Below are positions 1 through 7,134 of a DNA stretch of 64,000 nucleotides, one piece after another (position 1 is the first letter of the stretch; each line of letters begins with the position of its first letter). Origin of the DNA: Gammaproteobacteria bacterium. Its GTDB lineage: Bacteria; Pseudomonadota; Gammaproteobacteria; Ga0077536. The notes beneath the pieces were generated by a model that saw only the letters and a list, made by a program, of their open reading frames with translations, did no database searches and was not told where the DNA came from. The DNA lies in assembly GCA_020849475.1 (NCBI GenBank), contig JADLGE010000053.1, positions 1-64,000 on the forward strand, in the 5' to 3' direction. A program made the position numbers and the translations under genes.

Positions 1-117
1 GCGTCCTGGGTTTCTGATAAAAAAATCATGAATTTGATGTTGACCGAGCGGGTCACGCCGAAGTGCAAAATTTGAGGAAATGTGGAGCAAACTGGGGTGC
101 AAATCGACATCCTGGTC

Positions 118-762
118 TCAAGTGGGGTAGCCGCGGCCACGACCCGCGAATCGCCAGCGCAGCCAAGGCTGTTCAATGCTCGTGATGCAATAGTCGTAGT
201 GGCTGGCCGGTGTTCGTGGATGCCACTCAAACACTTCATCGGGTGTAACGGTCGCTGAAGCTTCCTCGCCGCTGCGCAGATCCTTGATTACGACGACGCC
301 CTCGTTTGCCCCAAAATTGGCAATGCGCAGGCCCGCCGCCGGATTCTCAACGTCATCGAAGACCAGCTGGGCTTCGTAGAGTGCCGCGCAATCGCTTGGC
401 ATGACGCCTCGAAATTCGCGCAAAAGACCACGAGCGCCGCGCACCACGAAGTGGTAGTGCCCGTCCGCGAGTAGCGGCCACACTTCCGTTATTCGTTCAC
501 GGCCCTCGACGTTCACACCGCGAATCATCGGGTGGCCGCGACTGCTGACTCGGAAGAATTCTGTCTCGCCGTCGCCGCACACAAACTCGATAGCGAATTC
601 CCGCGACATCGGCCGCAACATGCCGCGTGCCTCGCCGCAGCGCGCTGCTGACGGTGCGCGAACAGGCGGTCGCGTTGGCGCGATGGTCCTGTATTCAGTG
701 CCAGCGCGTCCCGGATGCTGCGCGCGGATGCGCGGTGACCGATAGCCGTTCGTCACATACAT
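118..762 (-). CDS. Stand-alone phospholipase C C-terminal-domain-like protein
   Basis: The 214-residue product resembles the two tandem C-terminal beta domains (DUF756/PF05506 type) that end bacterial non-haemolytic phospholipases C. The first repeat is about residues 53-119 and ends in GLLREFRG; the second is about 133-211 and ends in WRFAGRGRG. The phosphoesterase catalytic domain that normally precedes them (roughly 500 residues) is absent, so lipase activity cannot be claimed; it may be a remnant, or a binding or accessory domain. No signal peptide is evident. ATG at 762 is chosen because GGGAG lies eight bases upstream; an open frame continues further upstream but runs through a Pho-box-like site (832-849) and into the divergent gene. 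The family call rests on recalled consensus only. Confidence 0.5.
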   Translation of the reverse strand: MYVTNGYRSPRIRAQHPGRAGTEYRTIAPTRPPVRAPSAARCGEARGMLRPMSREFAIEFVCGDGETEFFRVSSRGHPMIRGVNVEGRERITEVWPLLADGHYHFVVRGARGLLREFRGVMPSDCAALYEAQLVFDDVENPAAGLRIANFGANEGVVVIKDLRSGEEASATVTPDEVFEWHPRTPASHYDYCITSIEQPWLRWRFAGRGRGYPT

Positions 763-831
763 GTCATTGTCTCCCGTCTGCGCATCACGGCGCCTGTCGC
801 GGCTAGCCGAGGGGCACGTTATGCAGATCAA

Positions 832-849
832 GTGACAGGCGTCTGACAA
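832..849 (-). promoter_or_regulatory. Pho-box-like site for the 118-762 gene
   Basis: Read on the minus strand this is TTGTCAG-ACGC-CTGTCAC, two heptamers 11 bp apart, close to the enterobacterial PhoB box CTGTCAT-N4-CTGTCAY. A weak -10 (CATAAC or TAACGT) follows 8-10 bases downstream, the spacing seen at E. coli phoA. It lies about 70 bases before the ATG at 762. Confidence 0.5.
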
Positions 850-892
850 ATCCGTGTCGCAATGGCGGCGCCGCTCGGGCCGAGACGCAAAG

Positions 893-932
893 CCGTCACG
901 GCAATGTCGCCTATATTTCACCCGTTTGTCGT
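893..932 (+). promoter_or_regulatory. Four-unit Pho-box-like array before the first phytase-like gene
   Basis: Four heptamers, CCGTCAC, ATGTCGC, ATTTCAC and TTGTCGT, are separated by exactly 4 bases each (11-bp period) in plus orientation. Each resembles the PhoB half-site CTGTCAC. A poor -10 (AAGGAT) sits 10 bases after the last unit. The coding start is at 1004. Confidence 0.45.
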
Positions 933-1003
933 GTTGGCAGCCAAGGATGGGGGCGACGCAGCACTGCGTCCAATACCAACACGAACATACAGGAAGGGAA
1001 CGT

Positions 1004-2374
1004 ATGAAGATTACCAAGCGAACGACGGCGGGTGGTTCACTCATCGGCGTTTTTGCGCTGAGCGTTGCGCTCGCCACGCCCGCGTACGCCGCCAATGAAC
1101 TCACCGGTTGGGCGTTGATGCCCGCCAATACCTTTGCCCCCGGGCCGAGCTCCGGACAGTTCACCTCCACGGCCTTCCCAGTCGCCAATCCCCTGCCGCT
1201 GATCAACAAGCAGCCGGTGCAGGGACTCTCGGCGGTGCTGCGCGGCCCGACCGCCGACAGCTACCGCGTGATGCCCGACAACGGCTTCGGCGCCATCACC
1301 AATTCCGCCGACGCCCTGTTGCGCATGTATGCCGTGGCGCCGCGCTTCAAGAGCTTCGATGGCAGCGCCGTGATCGGCAGCGGCACGGTTGACGCCGTCA
1401 ACTTCGCGAGCGGTGCGACGCTGGCGAGTTTCGATTCATCAAGCTTCATCAACCTGCGCGACCCCGACCACAAACTCGGTTTCAGCCTGGTCGCAGACAA
1501 GGCCAACTATCCCAACGGCGGCAACAATATTCCTGTCGACAGCTCCATCAAGAGCGAAAGACTCTTGACCGGTAGCGACTTCGACATCGAAGCGGTGCGC
1601 CAGGACAAGCATGGCAATCTGTGGTTCGGTGACGAGTTCGGGCCGTTCCTGGTCAAGACCGACGCGAGCGGCAAGGTGCTGCGCCAGGAGATCGCGATGC
1701 CGGGCGTGCAATCGCCGCAAAACCCGTTCCTGGGTGGTGGCACACCGACTCTGGGTCGTTCCAGCGGCTTTGAGGGCATGGCCATCAACCCCGCCGGTGA
1801 CAAGCTCTATACCTTGCTCGAAGGCACGGTTGCGGGCGACGCACCGAAGAGTCTGCGCATCAACGAATTCGACGTTGAGGCCGAGACCTATACGTCGGTG
1901 AATTTTCTCTACCAGCTCGATGCCAAGGGCACCAATATCGGCGACATGACGGCCGTCGATGATCATCGATTCCTGGTCATCGAGCGCAACAACGACACCG
2001 CCACCATCGGCACGCCGTTCAAGAAGATTTTCCTCGCCGACACCACCGGCGTTGCCAACGGCGGCGTGGTCAAGAAGACCGAATTGGTGGACCTCATGAA
2101 TATCGCCGACCCCCATGACTTGAACGGCGACGGCGCGACTACGTTCACCTTTCCGTTCGTCACCATCGAAGACGTGCTGCTGCTGGATGCCAGCACGTTG
2201 CTCGTCATCAACGACAACAATTACCCCGGTGGCGGTGGTCGCGGCGCATTTGCCGACAACACCGAGTTCCTGCGTATCGGTCTGGCGCAGCCGGTGCCCG
2301 TGCCGGGCGGCGCGGCGCTGCTGGCGCCGGCCATGCTCGCATTAGTGCGGGTGACGCGGCGTTCGCGAGGCTGA
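1004..2374 (+). CDS. Esterase-like phytase family protein with PEP-CTERM-like tail (copy 1)
   Basis: The 456-residue secreted protein belongs to the phytase-like beta-propeller esterases (PF13449 type). Family-type segments include GFEGMAINPAGDKLY in the middle and, later, the stretch around IERNNDTATIG. Residues 1-27 form a signal peptide ending PAYA. The C terminus has VPVPGGAALLAPAMLAL followed by basic residues, a variant of the PEP-CTERM sorting tail (a VPEP-like motif, hydrophobic helix and Arg cluster). ATG at 1004 follows AGGAAGGGA. Phytase-like proteins are presumed phosphoesterases, but the substrate is unknown. The upstream Pho-box-like array suggests phosphate control. A paralogue lies at 4963-6369. 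Confidence 0.82.
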   Translation: MKITKRTTAGGSLIGVFALSVALATPAYAANELTGWALMPANTFAPGPSSGQFTSTAFPVANPLPLINKQPVQGLSAVLRGPTADSYRVMPDNGFGAITNSADALLRMYAVAPRFKSFDGSAVIGSGTVDAVNFASGATLASFDSSSFINLRDPDHKLGFSLVADKANYPNGGNNIPVDSSIKSERLLTGSDFDIEAVRQDKHGNLWFGDEFGPFLVKTDASGKVLRQEIAMPGVQSPQNPFLGGGTPTLGRSSGFEGMAINPAGDKLYTLLEGTVAGDAPKSLRINEFDVEAETYTSVNFLYQLDAKGTNIGDMTAVDDHRFLVIERNNDTATIGTPFKKIFLADTTGVANGGVVKKTELVDLMNIADPHDLNGDGATTFTFPFVTIEDVLLLDASTLLVINDNNYPGGGGRGAFADNTEFLRIGLAQPVPVPGGAALLAPAMLALVRVTRRSRG

Positions 2375-2384
2375 CGCGCAGTGG

Positions 2385-2414
2385 CGGCGGTGCGCGCAAT
2401 TTGCGGCACCGCCG
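2385..2414 (+). terminator. Hairpin after first phytase-like gene
   Basis: Inverted repeat CGGCGGTGC / GCACCGCCG around a 12-base loop, 11 bases after the stop codon. There is no clear T-run, so it is a possible but weak intrinsic terminator. Confidence 0.35.
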
Positions 2415-2496
2415 TCTGCGAGCGACCCATCAATTGAAATATTTGCCGACTAGGCTGCGTAGGAATGGCACCGCGGATGGCGCTGAGGTGGCGAAC

Positions 2497-3249
2497 ATGT
2501 TCGGCAAAAGACTACTCGTAGTGCTCGATTTCGACGGCCTGCTGGTCAATTCCTATGTCCTGCTGCGTGAGGCCATGGCGAGCTTCGGTCTCGATGTCGG
2601 CGATCAGGAACGCTTTCGCAACCGCCGAAAATTCCTCAAGTACCTGGGCGGCGGCAAGGAACTGCTCAACAATCTGGTGGGCGTGAGCATGCCGAAGACC
2701 GGCCGTCTGCGTGAGCGTCTGACCGCTGCCTATCGCGACAGCGGCTACGTCTATCCCGAGTTCATCGACGTCATCAACCGCATGATTGCGAGCCCCGCCG
2801 TTCACTGTGGCATTGTCAGCCGCAATTTCACCTTGCACCCCGGGGCGACGATTCGCACCGTGCTCCGGCGCAGCGGCATCGATGAGGAACAACTCGACTT
2901 CGTGGTGCCCGTGCCGGTGGGCGCGAAGAAAATTGAAGTGCTGGAGGGCATGCTCGCGACGCGATACCGCGAGGCCCTGTTATGCGCAGATGAGATTGGC
3001 GACTACCACGCAGCTTGCGTTTCGGGTTACGAAAGTCTGATAGGCACCTATGGCTTCGATGCACGTGAGCGCTTGCTGGAGCGGGGTGAAATCCCGGCCG
3101 CCAGCCTGTACGACACGCCGGCCGAGCTCGCCGACGCGTTACGCAGGCGGGTCGCCGTCCATGATGCCGGCGGTGGGCGTCAGCCGACGCTCGATACCAC
3201 GCTCAGCCTGCGCTCGCCCGTTCTCAATCTGGTCGCGCACGGAAGGTGA
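2497..3249 (+). CDS. HAD-superfamily hydrolase
   Basis: The 250-residue cytoplasmic protein opens with the HAD motif I, LDFDGLL, with Asp11 as expected nucleophile and Asp13 as general acid. IVSRN near residue 110 is motif II (Ser), GAKK near 145 gives the motif III lysine, and CADEIGD near 165 the acidic motif IV. A helical cap lies between motifs I and II. The likely role is phosphatase or phosphotransfer on a small molecule; the substrate cannot be read. ATG at 2497 follows GAGGTG at good spacing; an upstream in-frame extension to 2401 overlaps the hairpin of the previous gene and is not favoured. Confidence 0.7.
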   Translation: MFGKRLLVVLDFDGLLVNSYVLLREAMASFGLDVGDQERFRNRRKFLKYLGGGKELLNNLVGVSMPKTGRLRERLTAAYRDSGYVYPEFIDVINRMIASPAVHCGIVSRNFTLHPGATIRTVLRRSGIDEEQLDFVVPVPVGAKKIEVLEGMLATRYREALLCADEIGDYHAACVSGYESLIGTYGFDARERLLERGEIPAASLYDTPAELADALRRRVAVHDAGGGRQPTLDTTLSLRSPVLNLVAHGR

Positions 3250-3281
3250 CACGCAGGGTGCGCAAGGTCGTTGCCCGCCAA

Positions 3282-4322
3282 TCATTGAGAGCCGACGTCG
3301 GCCTCAGCGCGCTCACGCATTGAATCAAGCGGCGCGAGATAAGACAGAAAGTCGCGCGTGGCGCTGTCCCAGGAATAGCGCTGCGCGTGAGCGACGCAGG
3401 CCGCGCGCGGAATGGTCAGCGCCCGCTCGATGGCGCGTCCGAGATCCTCATCCAGCGCACCACACACGCCATCGGCGATGACATCCAGCGGCCCCTGCAC
3501 GGGATAGGCCGCTACCGGCAGACCGCAGGCCAGCGCTTCCAGCAACACCAGGCCGAAGGTATCAGTGCGACTCGGAAACACGAACACGTCGCCGGCGGCC
3601 AGATGGCGCGCGAGGTCGCGCCCATAGCGCGCGCCAAGGAAGTGGCAGCGCGGATATCTGCTCGCGAAGCGCGCGAGGTCGGGGCCATCACCGATCACGA
3701 CCTTGGTCGCGATGCCAGGCAGGCGCAGAAAGGCTTCGATGTTCTTCTCGACCGCAACGCGCCCCATGTAAACGGCGGCCGGCCGCGGCCACGGCCATGA
3801 CATCGCGTCGTCGGGTCGAAAAATTTCCGTATCGACGCCGCGTGACCACAGCACGAGATGGGTGAAACCGCGGGCGGTCAGTTTGTCGCGCTGTGTAGGC
3901 GTCGGCACCATGGTCCGCACCGCCGCCGCGTGAAAGCGCTGAAGATAGCGATAGCTCCATGCGACCGGCAGCGGCGCGCGCAGGCGGATATATTCAGGAA
4001 ACTGGGTATGAAAGGCGGTCGTGAACGGCAGGCCGCGGCGCAGGCACCAACGTCGCGCCGCATGGCCGAGCGGGCCTTCGGTCGCGATGTGGATGGCGTC
4101 AGGCGCGAATTCCTCGAGTGCCCGTGCCACGCCCCGCGACGGCCACAGTGCGACGCGTATGCTCGGGTAGGTGGGGCAGGGCAGGGTTCTGAAGCCTTGC
4201 GGTGTGACGGTCAACACTTCGTGCCCCATGCGCCGCAGACAGGACACCGTGGTATCCAGGGTTCGCACGACACCGTTGACCTGCGGATGCCAGGCGTCCG
4301 TCACGAGGGCGATGCGCATCAA
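3282..4322 (-). CDS. GT4-family glycosyltransferase
   Basis: The 346-residue GT-B protein has an N-terminal acceptor domain starting RIALVTDAWHPQVNGVVRTL, the linker GVDTEIFRP, and the C-terminal donor site DVFVFPSRTDTFGLVLLEALACG with the EX7E-type glutamates. The closest family picture is the MgtA-like GDP-mannose-dependent alpha-mannosyltransferases and glycolipid transferases acting on diacylglycerol-type lipids at the inner membrane. It lies 76 bases after the cyclic-nucleotide-binding gene on the same strand, probably one transcript. Start ATG 4322, or the next codon 4319. If the upstream Pho-box-like repeats are real, a role in swapping phospholipids for glycolipids under phosphate limitation is a plausible inference; donor and acceptor are unproven. 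Confidence 0.82.
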   Translation of the reverse strand: MMRIALVTDAWHPQVNGVVRTLDTTVSCLRRMGHEVLTVTPQGFRTLPCPTYPSIRVALWPSRGVARALEEFAPDAIHIATEGPLGHAARRWCLRRGLPFTTAFHTQFPEYIRLRAPLPVAWSYRYLQRFHAAAVRTMVPTPTQRDKLTARGFTHLVLWSRGVDTEIFRPDDAMSWPWPRPAAVYMGRVAVEKNIEAFLRLPGIATKVVIGDGPDLARFASRYPRCHFLGARYGRDLARHLAAGDVFVFPSRTDTFGLVLLEALACGLPVAAYPVQGPLDVIADGVCGALDEDLGRAIERALTIPRAACVAHAQRYSWDSATRDFLSYLAPLDSMRERAEADVGSQ

Positions 4323-4398
4323 CGCCGCACCGGATCACACTTGAAGTTTTGGCTGGGCACGGCAAAAGCTTGGCCGCGCAAAGTGACAGCGGTATTAA

Positions 4399-4752
4399 CT
4401 AGTGCGCGCGCTCCCGACGCAGTCGCTCGACCAGCACCCGCAACATCTCAAGCGCGAAATACGGTGTTTGCGCGACCATGAACTCGAAGCGTCGTTCATC
4501 GATGGGTTCGAGCCGACAGTCGCTGCGCGCGACGGCGGTGGCGCTGCGTGGGCCCTTGTCGACCAGACCCATCTCGCCCAGCGGATTGCCGGCCGTGACG
4601 GTGTCCACTTGTTTGCCATCGATCACGATGTCGACTTCGCCGCTGACGACGATGTACATGAGGCCCAGCGAGGGCTCGCCTTCGCGGAAAATCGTCGTCC
4701 CCTGCGGGAAGACTGCGGCGCGATCCGAATCCTTGAAGAAAGCTATTTGCAT
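4399..4752 (-). CDS. Single-domain cyclic-nucleotide-binding protein
   Basis: The 117-residue protein is essentially one CNB/cupin domain: FPQGTTIFREGEPSLGLMYIV is the start of the beta roll, and GEMGLVDKGPRSATAVA is the phosphate-binding cassette with the conserved Glu and Arg. There is no DNA-binding or enzymatic domain, so it may act by partner binding. It is the first gene of a probable two-gene unit with the downstream glycosyltransferase. A three-unit Pho-box-like repeat (4841-4869) faces it. Whether cAMP, c-di-GMP or another ligand binds cannot be told. Confidence 0.78.
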   Translation of the reverse strand: MQIAFFKDSDRAAVFPQGTTIFREGEPSLGLMYIVVSGEVDIVIDGKQVDTVTAGNPLGEMGLVDKGPRSATAVARSDCRLEPIDERRFEFMVAQTPYFALEMLRVLVERLRRERAH

Positions 4753-4840
4753 CGACCCTCACCCGTTACACATGCGGCGCCCCGCGCGGTCGCGCGCGGC
4801 GCTCAAGACCACTGAACCGCAGCGAGCTTACGATCATTGC

Positions 4841-4869
4841 GTGACGTTCCCTTGACCGTTACGTGACAG
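4841..4869 (-). promoter_or_regulatory. Three-unit Pho-box-like repeat
   Basis: On the minus strand the heptamers CTGTCAC, CGGTCAA and ACGTCAC are spaced by 4 bases (11-bp period). The site lies 90 bases upstream of the cyclic-nucleotide-binding gene start and also just upstream of the promoter of the divergent phytase-like gene. Confidence 0.45.
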
Positions 4870-4881
4870 TGCACGTGGCCG

Positions 4882-4909
4882 TTGGACATTGGTCACCGGG
4901 GTGTAATAC
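4882..4909 (+). promoter_or_regulatory. Sigma-70-type promoter of second phytase-like gene
   Basis: TTGGAC, 16 bases, then TAATAC; the -10 ends 53 bases before the ATG at 4963. Confidence 0.45.
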
Positions 4910-4962
4910 CCATCGTTTACTTAAGTCTGCTCTTCAACGCTGATTGCACAGGGCAGACCCAT

Positions 4963-6369
4963 ATGAAAACCAATCTTTTGCGCGCCGCCATCGTGGCGGC
5001 CATCGCTGCTGCCGGCAGCGCCGCCCAGGCGGCGAGCTTCGTCAATGGCATTACTCTCGCGGGTGACGGTCTCGACCTGTCTGCCGGTTCGGCCACCGAC
5101 CGGCGTGTCGGCTATTTTTCCGACATCTATTACGACCGTCACCGCAACGAATGGTGGGGCGTATCGGATCGCGGCCCCGGCGGCGGCACGCTGAGCTACG
5201 AGACCCGCGTGCAGCGTTTCACGCTGGACGTCGACAGCGTGACGGGTGCAATCTCCAATTTCCAGATTGCCCAGACTGTGAAATTCACCAACGGTGGGGC
5301 GTCGCTCAACGGTCTCGCGCCCTCGCCGGCCAGTTCGCTCGGCAACGCATTTGACCCCGAAGGTTTCGTCATCAACCCCAGGAACGGCAACTTCATCGTG
5401 TCCGATGAGTATGGCCGCGTCGGCGAGTTCAATCGCAACGGCGAACTGGTCAAACCCTATACCCTGCCGGATAACGTGACGCCCAAGGTCAGCGGCACGC
5501 CCGACTTCACCGCGACCCCGCCGACGCTCACTTCCGGTCGCGAACCCAATCGCGGATTCGAGGGTCTCGCGATTTCACCGGACGGCAATTTCGCCTACGC
5601 AGTGCTGCAAAATGGCGCCGTGCAGGACGGTTGGACTGCGGCCTCGCGCGGCCAGTACACACGCATCGTCAAGTTCGACACCACCACTGGCCTCGCCGTG
5701 GCGCAGTACGCCTACAAGCTGGAAAGCGCGGGCCAAGGTCGCGGCATCTCTGCGCTGGTTGCGGTCAATGACCATGAACTGCTGGTGCTCGAGCGCAACA
5801 ATCGCGGTGTGGGCGTCGGCGCGACGCTGGCGAATCCGGACAAGAATGTCTTTCGCATCGATTTGACCGCTGCGAGCGACGTGGCCGATATCGCTTTGCC
5901 GACCAGCGGCAGCCTGCCGCCAGGCGCCGTCGCCGTCAGCAAGGGCGCGACCAAGTTCATCGACCTCGACGCCAACACGCTGGCGGCGCTCGGCAACAGG
6001 TCGCCGGAGAAGTGGGAAGGCCTCGCGATTGGTCCGCAACTGGCCAACGGCGATTACATGATGCTGGCGGGCACCGACAACGACTACAGCGTGACCCAGA
6101 ACGGCAGCGGTACGCAGTTTGACGTGTGGTTTGATTTCACCAGCGCTGACCCCTTCGCCAATGCCATCCAGTGTGCTTTTGGTTCCACCAGCGACTGCAC
6201 CTCGCCGCTGACGCCCGCCTATGCGCTGCTGCCGGGTGTGCTGCATGCCTACCGTGCTTCCGCGGCGGAACTCGCAAGCTATGTCGCACCGGTGCCGGTG
6301 CCGGGTTCGCTGGCGCTGCTCGGCAGTGCCTTGGCCGGCTTCGTACTGCGCCGCCGTCGTTCCGTCTGA
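4963..6369 (+). CDS. Esterase-like phytase family protein with PEP-CTERM-like tail (copy 2)
   Basis: The 468-residue secreted beta-propeller protein is of the phytase-like esterase family (PF13449 type). It has a signal peptide ending AAQA, then the family-type opening around YYDRHRNEWWGVSDRG, a central RGFEGLAISPDGNFAY, a later LLVLERNNRG, and near the end the stretch around KWEGLAIGP. The tail VPVPGSLALLGSALAGF followed by RRRR is a PEP-CTERM-type sorting signal with Val in place of the usual Glu. It is clearly related to the 1004-2374 product; the two flank the HAD and glycosyltransferase genes. ATG 4963 starts the signal peptide. The substrate is unknown; phosphoester hydrolysis is inferred from the family name and the neighbourhood. 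Confidence 0.85.
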   Translation: MKTNLLRAAIVAAIAAAGSAAQAASFVNGITLAGDGLDLSAGSATDRRVGYFSDIYYDRHRNEWWGVSDRGPGGGTLSYETRVQRFTLDVDSVTGAISNFQIAQTVKFTNGGASLNGLAPSPASSLGNAFDPEGFVINPRNGNFIVSDEYGRVGEFNRNGELVKPYTLPDNVTPKVSGTPDFTATPPTLTSGREPNRGFEGLAISPDGNFAYAVLQNGAVQDGWTAASRGQYTRIVKFDTTTGLAVAQYAYKLESAGQGRGISALVAVNDHELLVLERNNRGVGVGATLANPDKNVFRIDLTAASDVADIALPTSGSLPPGAVAVSKGATKFIDLDANTLAALGNRSPEKWEGLAIGPQLANGDYMMLAGTDNDYSVTQNGSGTQFDVWFDFTSADPFANAIQCAFGSTSDCTSPLTPAYALLPGVLHAYRASAAELASYVAPVPVPGSLALLGSALAGFVLRRRRSV

Positions 6370-6388
6370 CGGAACACCATTCATCGTT

Positions 6389-6409
6389 GCCCCCGCTGCC
6401 AGCGGGGGC
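6389..6409 (+). terminator. GC-rich hairpin after second phytase-like gene
   Basis: GCCCCCGCTG and its exact reverse complement flank a single base, 20 bases after the stop. There is no T-run. Confidence 0.4.
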
Positions 6410-6434
6410 CGCGATGCCCCACAGGAAGCAAGTC

Positions 6435-6752
6435 ATGCGTCATACGTTCATCGCCATGGATTCAATCGAAGCGGGCGCCGCTACGCTGCTGGCCATGCCG
6501 CTCGCCAATGCGACCGTGCTGGAGCTATTCGAGCACCTGGAAGACTGTCTTGCCATCACGGATTGCAAGCACGGTTTGCATCACACCGAAGCGTTTCTCG
6601 TCATCCAGGGGCTGCCACCGGCGCCGGTCGTCAAATGGCTACGTGCGCTCGGCGCTGAATGCGATTGCGCGATTTTGCACAAGCTCGATCTCGGCTGGAG
6701 TGCCGAGGACGAAGCGCCGCGCGTCAGTTGCTCTGCTCGAGGTGCCGTCTGA
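6435..6752 (+). CDS. DUF2695 family protein
   Basis: The 105-residue protein carries the pattern of DUF2695: CKHGLHHTEAFLVIQGL, then VVKWLRALGAECDCAIL. The family usually shows a CDHTLRHT-like segment followed by a short helix and a CDCEV-like segment, so a Cys/His metal site is likely. Function is unknown. ATG 6435 follows AGGAAG. It may be co-transcribed with the phytase-like gene if the hairpin between them is leaky. Its 3' end overlaps the antisense small gene at 6724-6942 by 29 bases. Confidence 0.6.
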   Translation: MRHTFIAMDSIEAGAATLLAMPLANATVLELFEHLEDCLAITDCKHGLHHTEAFLVIQGLPPAPVVKWLRALGAECDCAILHKLDLGWSAEDEAPRVSCSARGAV

Positions 6753-6942
6753 TCGCGCCACGCCATGCGTGCAGGCTTTCGATGGCGCCGTCGGTGGCGT
6801 GCAGGAGTCGCTCAGGGGCGAGGATGTCGCGACGCTCGAGGTCGAGCAGTGTTGTGAGCAGGCCTGAGGTCTCGTGCAAGACGGTTTCAATCTGCTCGAG
6901 GATCTCGCTTGGACCGTCAAGTTCTGGCGGTGGGGTGATCAT
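6724..6942 (-). CDS. Small helical hypothetical protein
   Basis: A 72-residue acidic protein predicted as helical hairpins (LEQIETVLHETSGLLTTLLDLERRD is one long amphipathic stretch). No family is recognised. It is supported by GGGAG nine bases before the ATG and by a Pho-box-like triple repeat (7085-7113) pointing at it from about 145 bases upstream. Tail-to-tail overlap with DUF2695 is 29 bases. Confidence 0.45.
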   Translation of the reverse strand: MITPPPELDGPSEILEQIETVLHETSGLLTTLLDLERRDILAPERLLHATDGAIESLHAWRGAIRRHLEQSN

Positions 6943-7084
6943 GCAAAACTCTCCCTGGGCTGCGCGTCTTGGCGTCTGTGGGGTGGAGTCTAGCTGCGTT
7001 ACATGTCATTCCGAAAGCGCGGCGACCGTCCTCTGAGTGCAAAATTTTTGCTGAATGCCACAACGTCGAATGGAAGTATCCATT

Positions 7085-7113
7085 GCGACAATCATGTGAC
7101 CATCATGTGACGA
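7085..7113 (-). promoter_or_regulatory. Three-unit Pho-box-like repeat
   Basis: On the minus strand the heptamers TCGTCAC, TGGTCAC and TTGTCGC are separated by ATGA each time (11-bp period; two units are nearly identical 11-mers). GATACT follows 4 bases after the last unit as a possible -10. It faces the 6724-6942 gene. Confidence 0.4.
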
Positions 7114-7134
7114 AAACGGCCAGGCCAATCGTCG

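Noticed and set aside
763..1209. N-terminal extension of the 118-762 gene on the minus strand
   Set aside because: It would run through the Pho-box-like site and into the signal-peptide region of the divergent phytase-like gene; a good ribosome site exists at 762.
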